Below are positions 52,531 to 63,147 of a DNA stretch of 64,000 nucleotides, piece by piece. The DNA is from Durusdinium trenchii (Eukaryota > Sar > Dinophyceae > Suessiales > Symbiodiniaceae). Below the pieces are notes generated by a model, which saw only the letters and a list, made by a program, of their open reading frames with translations, ran no database searches and was not told the DNA's origin. The translations under genes and the position numbers were made by a program. Each line of letters opens with the position of its first letter. Position 1 is the first letter of the stretch. The stretch covers positions 1,817,749 through 1,881,748 of the forward strand of contig CAXAMN010027472.1 in the NCBI GenBank assembly GCA_963970005.1, written 5' to 3'.

Positions 52531-53523
52531 CTGCTGTGGAGTCTTGGAGACGACGAACATCTTGAGCCGTTGCAAAAATAACCCTTGAGTTGCTCTTGGC
52601 CCTTCTCATCCAGTGCCGAGTCTGGTCCACCGTCAGACGGGGGCCTAATGGCCTCAGCTTGCATGGCAATACCCAAAAACATCCAGTGGCCAAGCTTCTC
52701 CAGAAACCAACGATGTTTATAACCTCTATGTTGCTTGCTTAGTATTGTTGGCGGAGGGTTGGGTTCATGCCTTGCCGGACCGGCCCCCAACGACCGGGGG
52801 TCTCTTCGCGAAGCCGAGTTTCGGCCGAAGCGACGCGCGAAGCTTGACGCGCTCGCGCACGACGTGCGCGGCGACCTTCCTTTTTGAAGCGATGAGGTTT
52901 CGGAGCTGCTGGAAGCTTCGTCCAAATTCGAAGCCCCGGATCATACTCACCAAAACATTCCAAGCTGCAGCTGGTTTGATCCAAAACCATCCAAAGTCTT
53001 TTCTCCCTCAGCTGGTGGAGCGCCATGTCTCGGCGCGCCACCGCCATCGCGTGGGTCTTCCAGCTAGCTCCTGTCAGGGACCAGGTCCGGACAGACCATG
53101 TCCACGAGGTCCTGCCATTTGCGCCATGGCGCGCCCGGTGAAAAAGGGGCTGTTCCACCGCCCGCCAACTGGCACGACCTGGTGACCGGAGGGAGTGCGG
53201 GGGGTGGCGACCGAACGGAAAGCCGAATGGAGGAACATCCTTTCAGAGAGAGTACACCAGGACCCGAATTTTTTTTGGTCTCCGAGTTTTGGGTGAAATG
53301 CAGACTTAAGCGTCGCAGGTGGTGACTTGTTCGAGGGTGCTGGTGGGGGCCTCCTAGCTGGTGGGAGGAGTAGCTGTGATTCGGAGGCTGAGTGTTTGTT
53401 ATAGGGGTAGTATCCAGAGTGTCCGGTTCTTCCTCTTGAGACAAGGGAGCGAACTGAGCGACCATGGGACGTTCCCAGTGAGAACCACTTGCTGGATGAG
53501 CTCTTTGACAAAGATTGAACTCA
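52531..53523. other. no gene recognised
   Basis: ORFs up to 146 codons overlap on both strands (52739-53158 and 52745-53185) without domains. Confidence 0.5.
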
Positions 53524-53687
53524 CCCAGACGCTCCGTTCACAGCCCGACAGGTCCCTCAAAGCCTATGGATTGCTTCGACCCCAGACCCCCTCTTTTCGC
53601 GAGGGTCTGACCCCTCCATATGAGAACCCGGGCCCAGGGTCGCGTCTGGGTAGACAACGAAGAAACGTCACTCGTTACTCGTCACTA
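53524..53687. repeat. CCCAGACGC...GCGTCTGGG repeat, copy 2
   Basis: Matches 52381-52530 from CCCAGACGCTCCG through TAGACAACGAAGAAACGTCA and CTCGTTACTCGTCACT. The centre differs by about 12 bp of insertion and several changes. Same orientation, 1.1 kb apart. Confidence 0.75.
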
Positions 53688-53688
53688 G

Positions 53689-53709
53689 ACCCTAAACCCT
53701 AAACCCCAA
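53689..53709. repeat. telomere-like CCCTAAA units
   Basis: ACCCTAAACCCTAAACCCC contains about 2.5 units of the plant/alga-type telomere repeat (TTTAGGG on the other strand). It follows the 3' end of the preceding repeat. It is too short to be a telomere, so it is probably an interstitial relic or chance. Confidence 0.5.
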
Positions 53710-55847
53710 AAGAGGTCCTGTTGAGTTGGACGCGGACCGACCCGGCTGGGCGCCGAGACGTGGTTCGTTCGACTCCTTCGTCAGACCGGACGCAAACCGG
53801 ACGTTCTGGACGTTCTCTGTTCACCGTCCGGGTCTAGTTCCGCCACGCGGAAGAGTCGGGCTGGCCGGTCGGTCTGGTGCGAACCTGAAAGTAAGACATG
53901 AAGAAAGTGTGTGGTCTTTTTTTGGTGCATAGGAGGACTAGTCAGGTATCTTAAGGATCTTAAGGTATGTGCTTGAAGACAGACGGCAAGCCAACTCCAA
54001 ATGGGTGGCTTTCTGCTTTCCTCTCGTAGTTGAGAGATACCCTTTTCGAGTTCGATCCCCGACTCTGGCGAACCACGAGAACCAACCAATTCCCGTCCAG
54101 TCGACGATCAGTGGTCCGACTCGGCGACCCGAGTTCCGGAATCGAGTTCCCTTCCGTCGGTCCAAAGATCGATCGAAGTGGACTTCTCGGAAAGGGTGAT
54201 TATGTCCATGGTGAGCAAACTAGGTAGACGGATAGAACACATGATGAGAAGAAGAAAAATGCGTTACCTCTCAACGACATGCTCTTCGCTTCATTCGAAG
54301 ATCGAGCGTTCCGCCCAGAAAGGCCTTTCTGGACGCCGAAGCCTCAGCGGATGAGGAGCTTCTGTCGACGACCGACGACGTGCCAACCATGTCAATGGTG
54401 GTGGAGTCGATCCATCCGACGTGCAGACGGTGCTGGGAGTGCAGCGTGTTATTCCTTAGAAACTACTTGCTGGGACCTCTCATACTTTCCTTACGATTCA
54501 ATCCTTCACGTTTCTTCAGGTGATGTGTTTGATATTCTTTTTTTGCGATATGTTGAGTAATCTAAAGATGCAAAACCATCAAAACCCAAATAGCCGCAGT
54601 CTTGGGTCACCATGTCCATGGAGTCATCGACATCGACGTGAAAAAACGACGTTTCAGTCAAATTCCTTGGAAAGAACTGATTGGATCGTCACCGTCCTTG
54701 TATTCTGGCCGGATTATATAGAAGTCCAGTTCGACTTATTTGGGTGACCGAGGACCGAGGGAAGTTCCGAAGTGGTCACCTGACGTCAGACCATTCTTTT
54801 TATAGTCTTTGACTCCCAGGGTATATGTCTTTCTGGAATTGGAAACCGATTGGTTCTCGGTGCCGCTGAAACGTCCAAAAGTGCAAATCCGGGGTGTGTG
54901 CAAATCAGTCTCCTCGAAGGATTGCCAGCTCCCAGCTTGCAGGAGGTCTTGCCAGGTTCGAACGCCACAAAACCCTGCAACACAACTCGACGGGACCCTC
55001 AGACCCGTTGGGACCCTCGGCTCGGTCGAGCGCCGCGACTGCTCGCGCAGCGACTGCTCGCGCAAAGAGGATGCCAATATCGTGGAAGGGGAAGCGGGAG
55101 AAATCCTGCGCGAGGCGGGGGCGACGTGCGCGAACGAGCCAACGACTTTGGGCCCGCGCTTAGTAGGTCGCTAGAAACCAAAAGGACAAGAAGAAAGGTC
55201 TAATGGATGCTCTTAGGTTGGAGGCCATCGTTTAACTTGGGCTTCTCCGTGAGGGCTGTGGAAAGACGTCTATGGCTATCGCAAGATGAAAGAGGATAGC
55301 GCAATGCACCACTATCGCAAGATGAAGATGACATGCTTGGAATTGGGAACCATGGCTATCGCACGTGCAGGACTCGCTGGTTGGGTCACAGACAAGTGAA
55401 GATGACAGGGTGGATGGGCATGTACGTCTTGTGGATCTTGGTCGGTGGCTGTTTTCCGCTTCTCTTTCACTGTGTGAATTTCCCCGGGGTTCTCCGCAGA
55501 GGGGAAGATGGGAAAATTCAGGTGTTTTCCCTCTTCCAAGATCTCGTCCCGAAAAAAAGTCTTCCGTTTTCCCGCTTGCCACTGATTCTTGGGCCAGACA
55601 CCGGACACACCGTCGGAACATTCGCCAGACTGTCGCGACCTACGGTGTTCGAGTGGAGGCCGCTTCGTGGGCGGAAGATGCCCAAAGAATCCCCCTTTTA
55701 AAGGACTTGTTGTTGTTCGGGTGGAGTGAAAGAGATCATGTTTTCCTTGACCGAAGTGTGTCAAAGTGAAGCAGCAGGAAGAAGTGATGCCGTAGTACAT
55801 GCCGAGACTTGGGTCATCGACGTATCAAGTCAGACCATTCTGAATAG
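53710..55847. other. no gene recognised
   Basis: Contains one inverted GCGATGGCCTCC-family unit (55208-55232) and a repeat of GCTATCGCA/CGCAAGATGA near 55270-55365. ORFs up to 162 codons have no domain. Confidence 0.45.
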
Positions 55848-55930
55848 TAGTCTTAAACTCCCAGGGTGTCCTGGCTAGACTACCCAGCCCACTGCTTAGG
55901 ACACCCAGCTCCCGGATGATCCTGGTACTT
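55848..55930. repeat. GGACACCC-family element, copy 2
   Basis: The inverse of 26888-26978: CAGGGTGTCCTGG, CAGCCCACTGCT, AGGACACCCAGC, then GATGATCCTGGTA. The arms are worn, but the core and one end match. Confidence 0.55.
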
Positions 55931-56950
55931 GTTGGTCGAGTTGTGGAGGATTTGGTCTTCCAGCCAGTTGGTTGCCCGTGGAACTGCGACGCCTTTTGAC
56001 CCGACGCCAGGCCAAAGTGGCCAAACGTGTGGCTGACCGCGTTTCGGTGGCATTGGACTGGTGGAAACGAGGTGAATCGGGGGCGGGGTGCTTGGGGTGA
56101 GAGATTCAGTGGTTGCCCCCAATGGGGAGTCGTTTGGCTTGGGAGGGGATCGGTGGTCGTGGTGCTCTTTGGTTGATTCGGAAGAGGTTGACAAAGCAGA
56201 CTCAGGCGGTGAAACACAGGGCTTGCAGCCCGGATGAGCTGTTGCGGCTGAGCTGTATACTCATGCGGTGGTACCCCCATGGGCGCCTGAGTCAGAGGTG
56301 ACACCGTAGGCGAAGTCAGTGTGGAGCGACACATCTTGCAAACTCCGCCGGATATATTCCATGCAGACCTTTGTCTTGTTTCTACTAGCGATGGCTTCAA
56401 ACCTAAAAAGAGCGATGGCCTCCATCCTAAGCGCGCGATGGCCTCCTACTAGCGATGCCCTCCAACCCATGAAGAGGAGATTCCTTTCACCCCCCATGAT
56501 CCAATCAAAGGCGGTCACGGCAGTCCAAGAACACCAGTCAGACTCCTTCTGTTCATGTTCACCACCCAGTGAAACGCTTTACACGACCGGTGTTCGCCAT
56601 ACACGAAACGCTTGAAACACGAAACGAGCGAAATGCCGCTCTGAGGTGCATCTCGATTTGCTTGGGCCTGGCTCTTGGAGCAAGCCAGTTGCCCTGCCTC
56701 CAACAATCATGGAAGTAGCCCCCTCCGAGTAGAGGAAATTCGTCTTGGAGGCTAGAGACGTCCGCTTCCATTGTTGGATGGAGGGTAGCTGGCTTATTTG
56801 AGCGGTGATGGGCTGATTTTTCAGTGGCACTCAGTGGTTCTCCGTTTGAACACGGAGGGAACCTCTCCGGTTCGAGCGGGCGCGACGTGTTGCGGGCACG
56901 TCCCCAGCATGAGGGGTATTCTTCCCACCTGACAAAGGGCCGGGATCGAC
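55931..56950. other. no gene recognised; tandem GCGATGGC units
   Basis: 56388-56470 holds four units of the GCGATGGCCTCC family (GCGATGGCTTCAAACCTAAA, then GCGATGGCCTCCATCCTAAG and others). ORFs up to 158 codons on - have no domain. Confidence 0.5.
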
Positions 56951-57454
56951 TTGACCATTTGGTGGGCCCCCATGGAAGAGCAAAATCTCGGCGCAGTTCA
57001 GCAAGTCCAAAGCAATCAAGAAGCGAACGATGCAAAGCTGATTGTCGAGGCCTTCAAAGGCCTGAGCGCATTGGCCACATCACGATGGTGCCGAGTCCAT
57101 TTGCTCGGCGGATTTGCACGACCCAAGGATGCTCAAACGGCGAGCAACGCAGCCCGCACGAAGGAGCGGGAGGCGGCAATGGCAATAAAGACATCCCAGA
57201 AAAGTGAGGACAGCATTGTTGCAAGGGCGGCAAAGGTCACAGGTGTCGTCACCAAAGAAGCAGGGCGTAAAGCGCTCTACTGGGTTGGCAAGTCAATTAA
57301 CTTGGTTCCGCTTGCGACAAGCCAGTTCGCGATGGCAGCCCACAAGAGGGGAACCTTGCGCAGCGACCAGGACACGTGGAGGGCTACGCGGGCGCTTCTC
57401 AAGGGAGGACGAAGGGGCCTTCGTCGGACAAAGACGTCCGCTTCGCGAAGGTGA
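56951..57454 (+). CDS. ORF of unknown function, retroelement-like context
   Basis: 167 codons with plausible protein character. From ATG (56972) it reads MEEQNLGAVQQVQSNQEAND, a helical Ala/Lys-rich centre (KTSQKSEDSIVARAAKVTG), and ends basic (RALLKGGRRGLRRTK). No family is recognised. It lies 1.4 kb before a copia reverse transcriptase scrap, so it might be part of the same decayed element. It could also be chance. Confidence 0.3.
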   Translation: MTIWWAPMEEQNLGAVQQVQSNQEANDAKLIVEAFKGLSALATSRWCRVHLLGGFARPKDAQTASNAARTKEREAAMAIKTSQKSEDSIVARAAKVTGVVTKEAGRKALYWVGKSINLVPLATSQFAMAAHKRGTLRSDQDTWRATRALLKGGRRGLRRTKTSASRR

Positions 57455-58854
57455 GCATCGGAGTTGGCAGCGCTCATCGACCCTGACCCGGCCATGCGCA
57501 GGCTTTCTGACGAAGACCACTTTGGCCGAATGATGTGGTTCATCCCGCCAATGGACTTGGCCGGCCCGCGACGGGATGGAGGATCTGCATCTTTCCGCAT
57601 TGCGATCGCCTTGGAGCGGTGTGCCATGGCATCGAACGGAGGCGCTCACATTGGGGGCTTGGCAGATGGGTGGACATTATGCCATGGCACCGCTAGTGGC
57701 ACCTCAATTCTTCCATCCTATGACTCCGCTCGTCCCACTGGGTTGGAAGCTCGCACGAAAGAACCAGTGCACTTTGCCAGTGATGTCAGGGCTCGAGAAT
57801 AGCTTGGATCTAGGAAAACCCCGAGCCCCAGTGCCCATGTTTGTAGCACGCCATAAAATCACCGCCATGTTTGGGGGTGCATCCAACAAGACTTCAACAA
57901 GATCTTCCTGCGCTTACTGGGATGGGACGGAGTTTTGGAGCCTTGTTTGCTGCTTGTCGGTCCTTTGTCTGGATCAATACACGCGAGCGCTGCCTGCACG
58001 TGCAGGAGCGCCTCTTCTCCACGGTGTTTGCTGCCGGAATCGGAGCTGGACCGGTTTCTGCAGGATGTGAGTGGTTGGCTTTACATGGTCAAAGCAGGCC
58101 CTCGGGGTACGATGTGAATGGTCAAGGATTGCCGTCAAGCACTAACCTTGACAGATGTGGTCTTTGTCGCAAGCCTTGGGGTGCTTTGTGTGCTGCTTGT
58201 GTGGCATCCCGAGCTCCAAATCCAAGAATGGCACAGGACAGGAACTTTTGCACGACATGATTGTGCAAAGATGCGTCGTGAGTGGAGCGTAATGGAGTCC
58301 ACCCAGCTAGGCTTACAGAGCTGAAACGTTGTGATGGAGGACCTGATGGGTGCGTGTGCACAATGCGGTCAACAAAGAAACTTAGTATGGAGATGTGCAA
58401 CTTGCAAGACTAAATGGTGGCGACAAGGTGCAACGGCGATGTGTACAGTGTTGCATACGTTACAGATGTCTTCGGTTTGTGTCTTTGTCTCAGTTCGGTG
58501 CACCGTTCGTTGCAGTGTGCAAACGGCACGTGTGTTGCATTCAACCCCGCATTGAGGACAGAGTGTTCATTTCCTCTTTTCAGGAGTTTCGTTCTCAGAG
58601 GTCCATCCGACGAAGAGATGCATTTAATATCATTTAGTGTATTTGTGATGTGCAGAGTTTTGCCTACATGCAGAGCAGATTGCATGTCGATGTGTTTGTT
58701 CACTCTCTGGTGCACACTGCACCGTTGTTGGCCTTGTGGCTGCGTTCTCGCAGCACCTTGCCTTCTTGGCGTCTGCATGCGTCAGCTCGTTCGCTGTTCG
58801 GAGGGCTTGGCATGGAGTCAAAACAAGCCAGACCCTGTGTACTTGATCACGCAT
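57455..58854. other. no clear gene; possible decayed polyprotein
   Basis: Overlapping + strand frames (57464-57802, 57576-58070, 57871-58260) each run 100-165 codons but carry no motif. The density of open frames on one strand suggests an old coding sequence broken by frame changes. Confidence 0.3.
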
Positions 58855-59067
58855 AAAGCTGTCAACGGCTTGCGTAGTTCAGGATTAGCACGGGTGACAC
58901 ATCTATCGAACATATTCCAAGAATTCGGCCTTCACCCGTCTCCAATCAAACCAACCATATTCGTGGGTAAGGTATACAGCAAATCAAAGGAGTATAGAAG
59001 CCAAGTCATTTGCTATGTTGATGATTTGTTGGTATTTTCAGAATCAACAAATACGAACAAATCATGA
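58855..59067 (+). pseudogene. copia reverse transcriptase fragment
   Basis: About 70 residues: KAVNGLRSSGLARVTHL (the KALYGL-type copia strip), FQEFGLHPSPIKPTIFVG, then VICYVDDLLVFSES with the YVDD catalytic motif (59014-59025). The order and spacing fit copia reverse transcriptase. The frame continues upstream to 58414 without further resemblance. It differs clearly in sequence from the 44-52 kb element, so it is a separate lineage. Confidence 0.75.
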
Positions 59068-59124
59068 CGCCTTCAAATTCCAATAATATGATTGGTCGCT
59101 ATTTGAAGCCAAGTCATTTGCTAT
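58997..59124 (+). repeat. 20 bp exact direct repeat
   Basis: GAAGCCAAGTCATTTGCTAT occurs at 58997-59016 and 59105-59124. The first copy is inside the reverse transcriptase fragment, so the second marks a local duplication or template switch. Confidence 0.75.
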
Positions 59125-59143
59125 TGTTGGTTGCAATTTGGTC

Positions 59144-59326
59144 ATGGCACATTTGAGCAAGCATCTCCGTGTTAGACTCACAGCATCCACACGTCATCCG
59201 AAGGGGGGAGGATCGCTCAAGTTGTTTGGGCGGAAGGATTGTTTGGTTTGCCGGCCCAAGCCGTTTGACTGTTCACATCACGGTTGCGAAGGATCTCCGC
59301 GTTTGGTGCGTGCCTCAAGCGGTTGA
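59144..59326 (+). pseudogene. possible continuation of copia RT fragment
   Basis: Reads HLSKHLRVRLTASTRHPKGG, then SLKLFGRK. This could be the region after the YVDD motif of copia, where a ...FLGRxI strip is expected. It is in another frame than the fragment before it. The resemblance is weak. Confidence 0.35.
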
Positions 59327-60804
59327 AGCGCCGCGTTTCGCGGTTTCGCGCCTCGTTTGGAGTCCGACCGACCTGGCCGATCCTTGACGATCCAAGTCCG
59401 TCCGGCTAGAGGCCACAGGCCACAGTTCCGTGCAGCCCGGCAGAAAGCTTTGGCTTCGATGTCACAGACACACACCTTTTGGCGCAAAACATTTATTGTT
59501 GTCTTTTGGCCACCGGTTTTTTTCACAGCTTCTGGACAGACATGATGGTTGGCGCCGAAGGCAGCGACCTTAAGATGGTTGAAATCTCAGAAGAGTGTGG
59601 CGCAGGCATTTCCATCTGAAGAGTTGACAGAAGATGTTTGCCGAACCAATGAGTCGCTGTTTCTCAACTGGTGCTGTACACAGATGCCGGCACCGATGAC
59701 ATTTCTCGCCGTTCGATCACTGGAAGAGCATTCCTGTTTAAGAACAGTCTTGTGAACGTATGTTCTCGCATCCAGCAGTTGGTTGCTCTTTCAAGTTGCT
59801 GAGACCCTCCAGGAGGGAATTGGGATCTCCAGGTTGGAATTTTCTTGGGGCAGAATCTCCGGACCTCTGTCCTGCTAGTCCTGCTTGGCTGCGCCGCTCC
59901 TCGCTTTGTCACCAGCTTGTTCACGCTGTGTCCGGATCTGTTTTTTTGGTCTCTTTTTTCGCGTTTGTGTGTCCATGCTCGCGCCGGGCCTTGTCCCCTT
60001 GTCCAAGCGTCCGGGGTCTGTGAGTCTTGTTTGGCTGCACAGTGTGGGTTTTGCTTCTCTGCCTTGTGAGGACTTTGTTTTCGGTCGTGTCCCGGTCTGT
60101 CAAGTCCTGCTGCTTGTTCACGTGAGCGGGCCGTTTATCACGGCGTTGTCCCTCTTGGCCACGTCGCTGCCCCTTTCTCCACCGCCTCGTCCAGGTATGT
60201 GTTCATGTCGCTATGAATGCTGAATTTCGATTTTGATATCTCCCTCGGATGTTGCCGTCATGACACATACCCCTCTGTGTTTGGACATGTGACCCGGGCA
60301 CCAAGAACTATTTATATCTATTTATTGTGTTCAACTTTTTGGGTTCACATGCCATTCCCAAACAGCTGCATCATATATCTACAGACGTTGCCATCAGCAA
60401 GCAGTTGACGCCCAAAAGTTAATGTTGAAACTGTTTGGGGGTTATGCTGGCATAGTTGACAGACGCAAAACACGTGAGCAGTGTGATGCGTTGATGGTGG
60501 GGGAACTGGGAGCCTGCTCACTGGCTTCTCCAGAACTTGCTCACAAAAGTGGAGACCCCTTAATATGTTGAGTGGGTGCACCACCTGGGAAACTTGGTAC
60601 CTACGATGCGGTCCTCTTTGACGTCACCTGGCCTTACCAACAAAACCTCTTCTCCTACCCAGGGAGTACATGGATCACCTCCATTAACCTGCAAATCCGT
60701 TTTGGGGGGGCATTGGTTTCCCGACTCTGTTTCAAGTTTCAAAGTTCAGTTACCCTCAGTCTCTTCACGGAAACTGAGAGAACCTGATTGAACCTCATCG
60801 CCCG
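59327..60804. other. no gene recognised
   Basis: ORFs up to 112 codons, Leu/Cys/Phe-rich from a T-rich composition, without motifs. Confidence 0.45.
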
Positions 60805-60990
60805 TCGAACCCCAAAGATCCACCGTTGCCGACACGGCTCCGAGGCTGCCGTCTTCATCTGCGGTGTGGGGGCCACCGTGGATCTCATGAGTGCCAGCGT
60901 CGACTACCGCGCCGCGCTCCGCAGCAAGGTGCGCTGGAATGGCTCGCGCCCAGGAGGCGGCGAGCCACGTTTCCTTCGATGTATTATATA
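60805..60990 (+). other. possible relic exon, GC3-rich open stretch
   Basis: The + strand frame reads HRCRHGSEAAVFICGVGATV and on to DYRAALRSKVRWNGSRPGG with a strong preference for G/C at third positions, unlike its AT-rich neighbours. No family is recognised. It ends at an AT repeat and a MITE-like element. It may be a real exon or a relic. Confidence 0.25.
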
Positions 60991-61000
60991 TATATATATA

Positions 61001-61084
61001 TATCAGGACCCTCCAAGGGGTGTCTATTTATAGCCCCTTAGCTGTTAAGGGGTGTCCATTAACCACCCCTTGAGGGTGCTGGTA
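61001..61084. repeat. TACCAGGACC-family element
   Basis: Ends TATCAGGACCCTCCAAGGGG and CCCCTTGAGGGTGCTGGTA; interior GTGTCTATTTATAGCCCC. It sits directly after an (AT) run (60984-61003), which may be the target. Confidence 0.6.
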
Positions 61085-61133
61085 TACATATATATTTTTT
61101 TGACCTTTCTTCCTATTTTTTCTTCTTTGTTTC

Positions 61134-61175
61134 CAATAGCGATGACCTCCAACCTAATGGCGATGGCCTCCAACC
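61134..61175. repeat. GCGATGGCCTCC repeat, 2 units
   Basis: AGCGATGACCTCCAACCTAA then TGGCGATGGCCTCCAACC, two tandem units of the dispersed family. Confidence 0.7.
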
Positions 61176-61499
61176 TGGGGAGAACTACTGTAGGAGGGAA
61201 CATGTTGCGGCCTTGGTTATACTTGATTTGTGGGAAGGGAAGACCTCCAGTCGTGAACAGCCAAATTCGATGATTCCCGTTCGGGCGAACATGATTACGT
61301 TGGCGGTGCTTTTCGTTTTTTCTCGACAATGATGTCTTGAGCCGAGAAAAATCTGCAAAAACCTGCAAAAGTTGTTGGAAGGAAGAGATTGGATGATGTT
61401 TTCTGAGATGTTCTTTATTTTCTCGTGCGGTGGAGGGTGGAGGCAGGCATCAGCCATTGTTTTGTTTGTACAGAGTGTTTATTTTTCGGGCTGGGTGTT

Positions 61500-61707
61500 T
61501 TTTTTTTATGCTAATGGTTTTTTTTCTTATGCTCACAGCGGGGTTGGTGTGCTTTTGGGGTATGGGTTTCTTTTTTTATGCTTATAGTGCTTTATTTTAT
61601 GCTAATGGTTTTTTCTGTTATGCTTGCAGTTCTTTCTTTTATGCTCCTGGTTTCTTTTTTTATGCTAATGGTTTCTTTTTTTATGCTAAGGGTTCTTTTT
61701 TTTATGC
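61500..61707. repeat. 24 bp tandem repeat, T-rich
   Basis: About eight units of a TTTTTTTATGCTAATGGTTT type with length variation. In one + frame it would encode repeats like FFYANGFF, but no start context or continuation suggests a real protein. Confidence 0.8.
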
Positions 61708-61742
61708 GGCACTGTGGGAAGAGGTCACGTTGGGGGGTCCTA

Positions 61743-62055
61743 GTGCAGAATGTAATTGTCAGGAGGGTTTAGTGCAGAATGTAATTGTCGGGAGGCTCTA
61801 GTACAGAATGTAATTGTCGGGAGGTTTTAGTACAGAAAGTAATTTTCGAGAGGTTTTAGTACAGCAAGTAATTGTCGGGAGGTTTGAGTACAGAAAGTAA
61901 GTGTCGGGAGGTTTTAGTACAGAAAGTAATTGTCGGGAGGTTTTAGTACAAAACGTAATTGTCGGGGGGGCTTTAGTACCGAATGTAATCGTCGGGGAGT
62001 TTCAGTACAGAAATGTGGGGGGCCTTTAGTATCGAATGTAAGCGTCGGGGTGTTA
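61743..62055. repeat. 29 bp tandem array, 11 units
   Basis: Eleven units of GTACAGAAAGTAATTGTCGG followed by GAGGTTTTA, most exactly 29 bp, the last few degenerate. The period is not a multiple of three, so it is not protein-coding. A small satellite. Confidence 0.88.
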
Positions 62056-62163
62056 CCGAATGGACAATTATTCATGAACGAACCGTTCAGTGAAAGGTGA
62101 TGCATTCGTCAGCAGAAACCGAAAAGTGATGAGTTCCAGTATCAACTGATATCAATTGTTTAA

Positions 62164-63147
62164 ATGAACGGTAGAAATGTGGCCAAATGGGCTCCAGTCA
62201 GAAATCAGGGTCGCTTCGTGCGGTGTCTGTGTCGGTCCGTCCGGCATGGGTGGGCAGTGATCAAGCTCCTCTCTCGTTGGATCTCCTCGCTGGAGTTTTT
62301 TGGTTTCCGCCAGCAAAGAAGTTTTCATCGGGGAAGAGTTTGCATGTCACCATCCAAGAAAAGACGCGACTTCCACAGAGCCTCTGCTCATGCCACGCGT
62401 CAGAATGCTTCCGATCCAAAACAGGGCCGTTCTTCTGCCAGCCGTTGTTCTTCCCGACGCAGAAGGGCTTTGTGGCTGGCATGGAGGGCAGATGGCCATT
62501 CCACCATTCCATCAGACAAGGTTTGGTTGTTCTACCGTCTCGCCCTTGCCGCCAAAACTGGAACTGGAGTGTTGGGTGAATTTCTTTGCAATTCCTTGCC
62601 TGTGCAGCCGCCGGTCAGAACTCGGCAACGAGATGTTTTTCCCTTGGCCCCGCTTGGTGGTAGCATGCTGAAGCCTGTAGACATGACAAGTGGCAGGTGG
62701 AGCGTGCTCCTCCAATTCATCAACGTGGTCATTGGCATTCTGAACTGGTTGCACGGCATAAAGCAGACAGTGCCGACTGGCAAGCACACGTTCGCTCAAC
62801 AAGCAGTTTTGAAAAACATCGTGGATCGCACAGTGTGGACACTCACACGCCTGCAACATGCGCAAGATGGCTGGGAGCGGCTTGTGCCAGATTTTGTGCC
62901 AGGTTTCACTGCAGGTACAACTTCTTTCCAAGACTTGGTTGCTGACAGGGTGGACAACTTGCAAGCGGCTGGCTTATGCGATCCTTTGCCCCACTTGCCA
63001 GCCCATGTGCGGGCCAGCTTGGCAACACCTGAAGGAATCCTTGACAACAGCGATGATTCTTTGCGTGTTTTTGAATCTTTCTCCTTAAGGGCCAGAAAGA
63101 CGAATATGCAAAATTGGTTGTCAAGCAGCTGCGGTGTGGTAAGTTGA
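62164..63147 (+). pseudogene. RT-element polyprotein, N-terminal part
   Basis: 327 codons from the ATG at 62164. The first 150 residues are basic and unremarkable. From about residue 150 it has RDVFPLAPLGGSMLKPVD, WSVLLQFINVVIGILNWLHG, a TFAQQAVLKNIVDRTVWTL strip and LVADRVDNLQAAGLCDPL. This leads directly, after a one-base frame change near 63,085-63,090, into a reverse transcriptase in the next frame (YAKLVVKQLRCGKL). I take it to be the region before the polymerase in a retroelement polyprotein. The class is unclear. Confidence 0.55.

Noticed and set aside
53689..53709. True telomere
   Set aside because: Only about 2.5 units in the middle of the window with ordinary repeats on both sides.
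61430..61801. ORF encoding FFYANGFF-like repeats
   Set aside because: The T-rich 24 bp tandem repeat explains it; unit lengths vary and nothing supports translation.
61743..62055. CRISPR array
   Set aside because: Contiguous 29 bp repeats without unique spacers; it is a satellite in a eukaryotic context.
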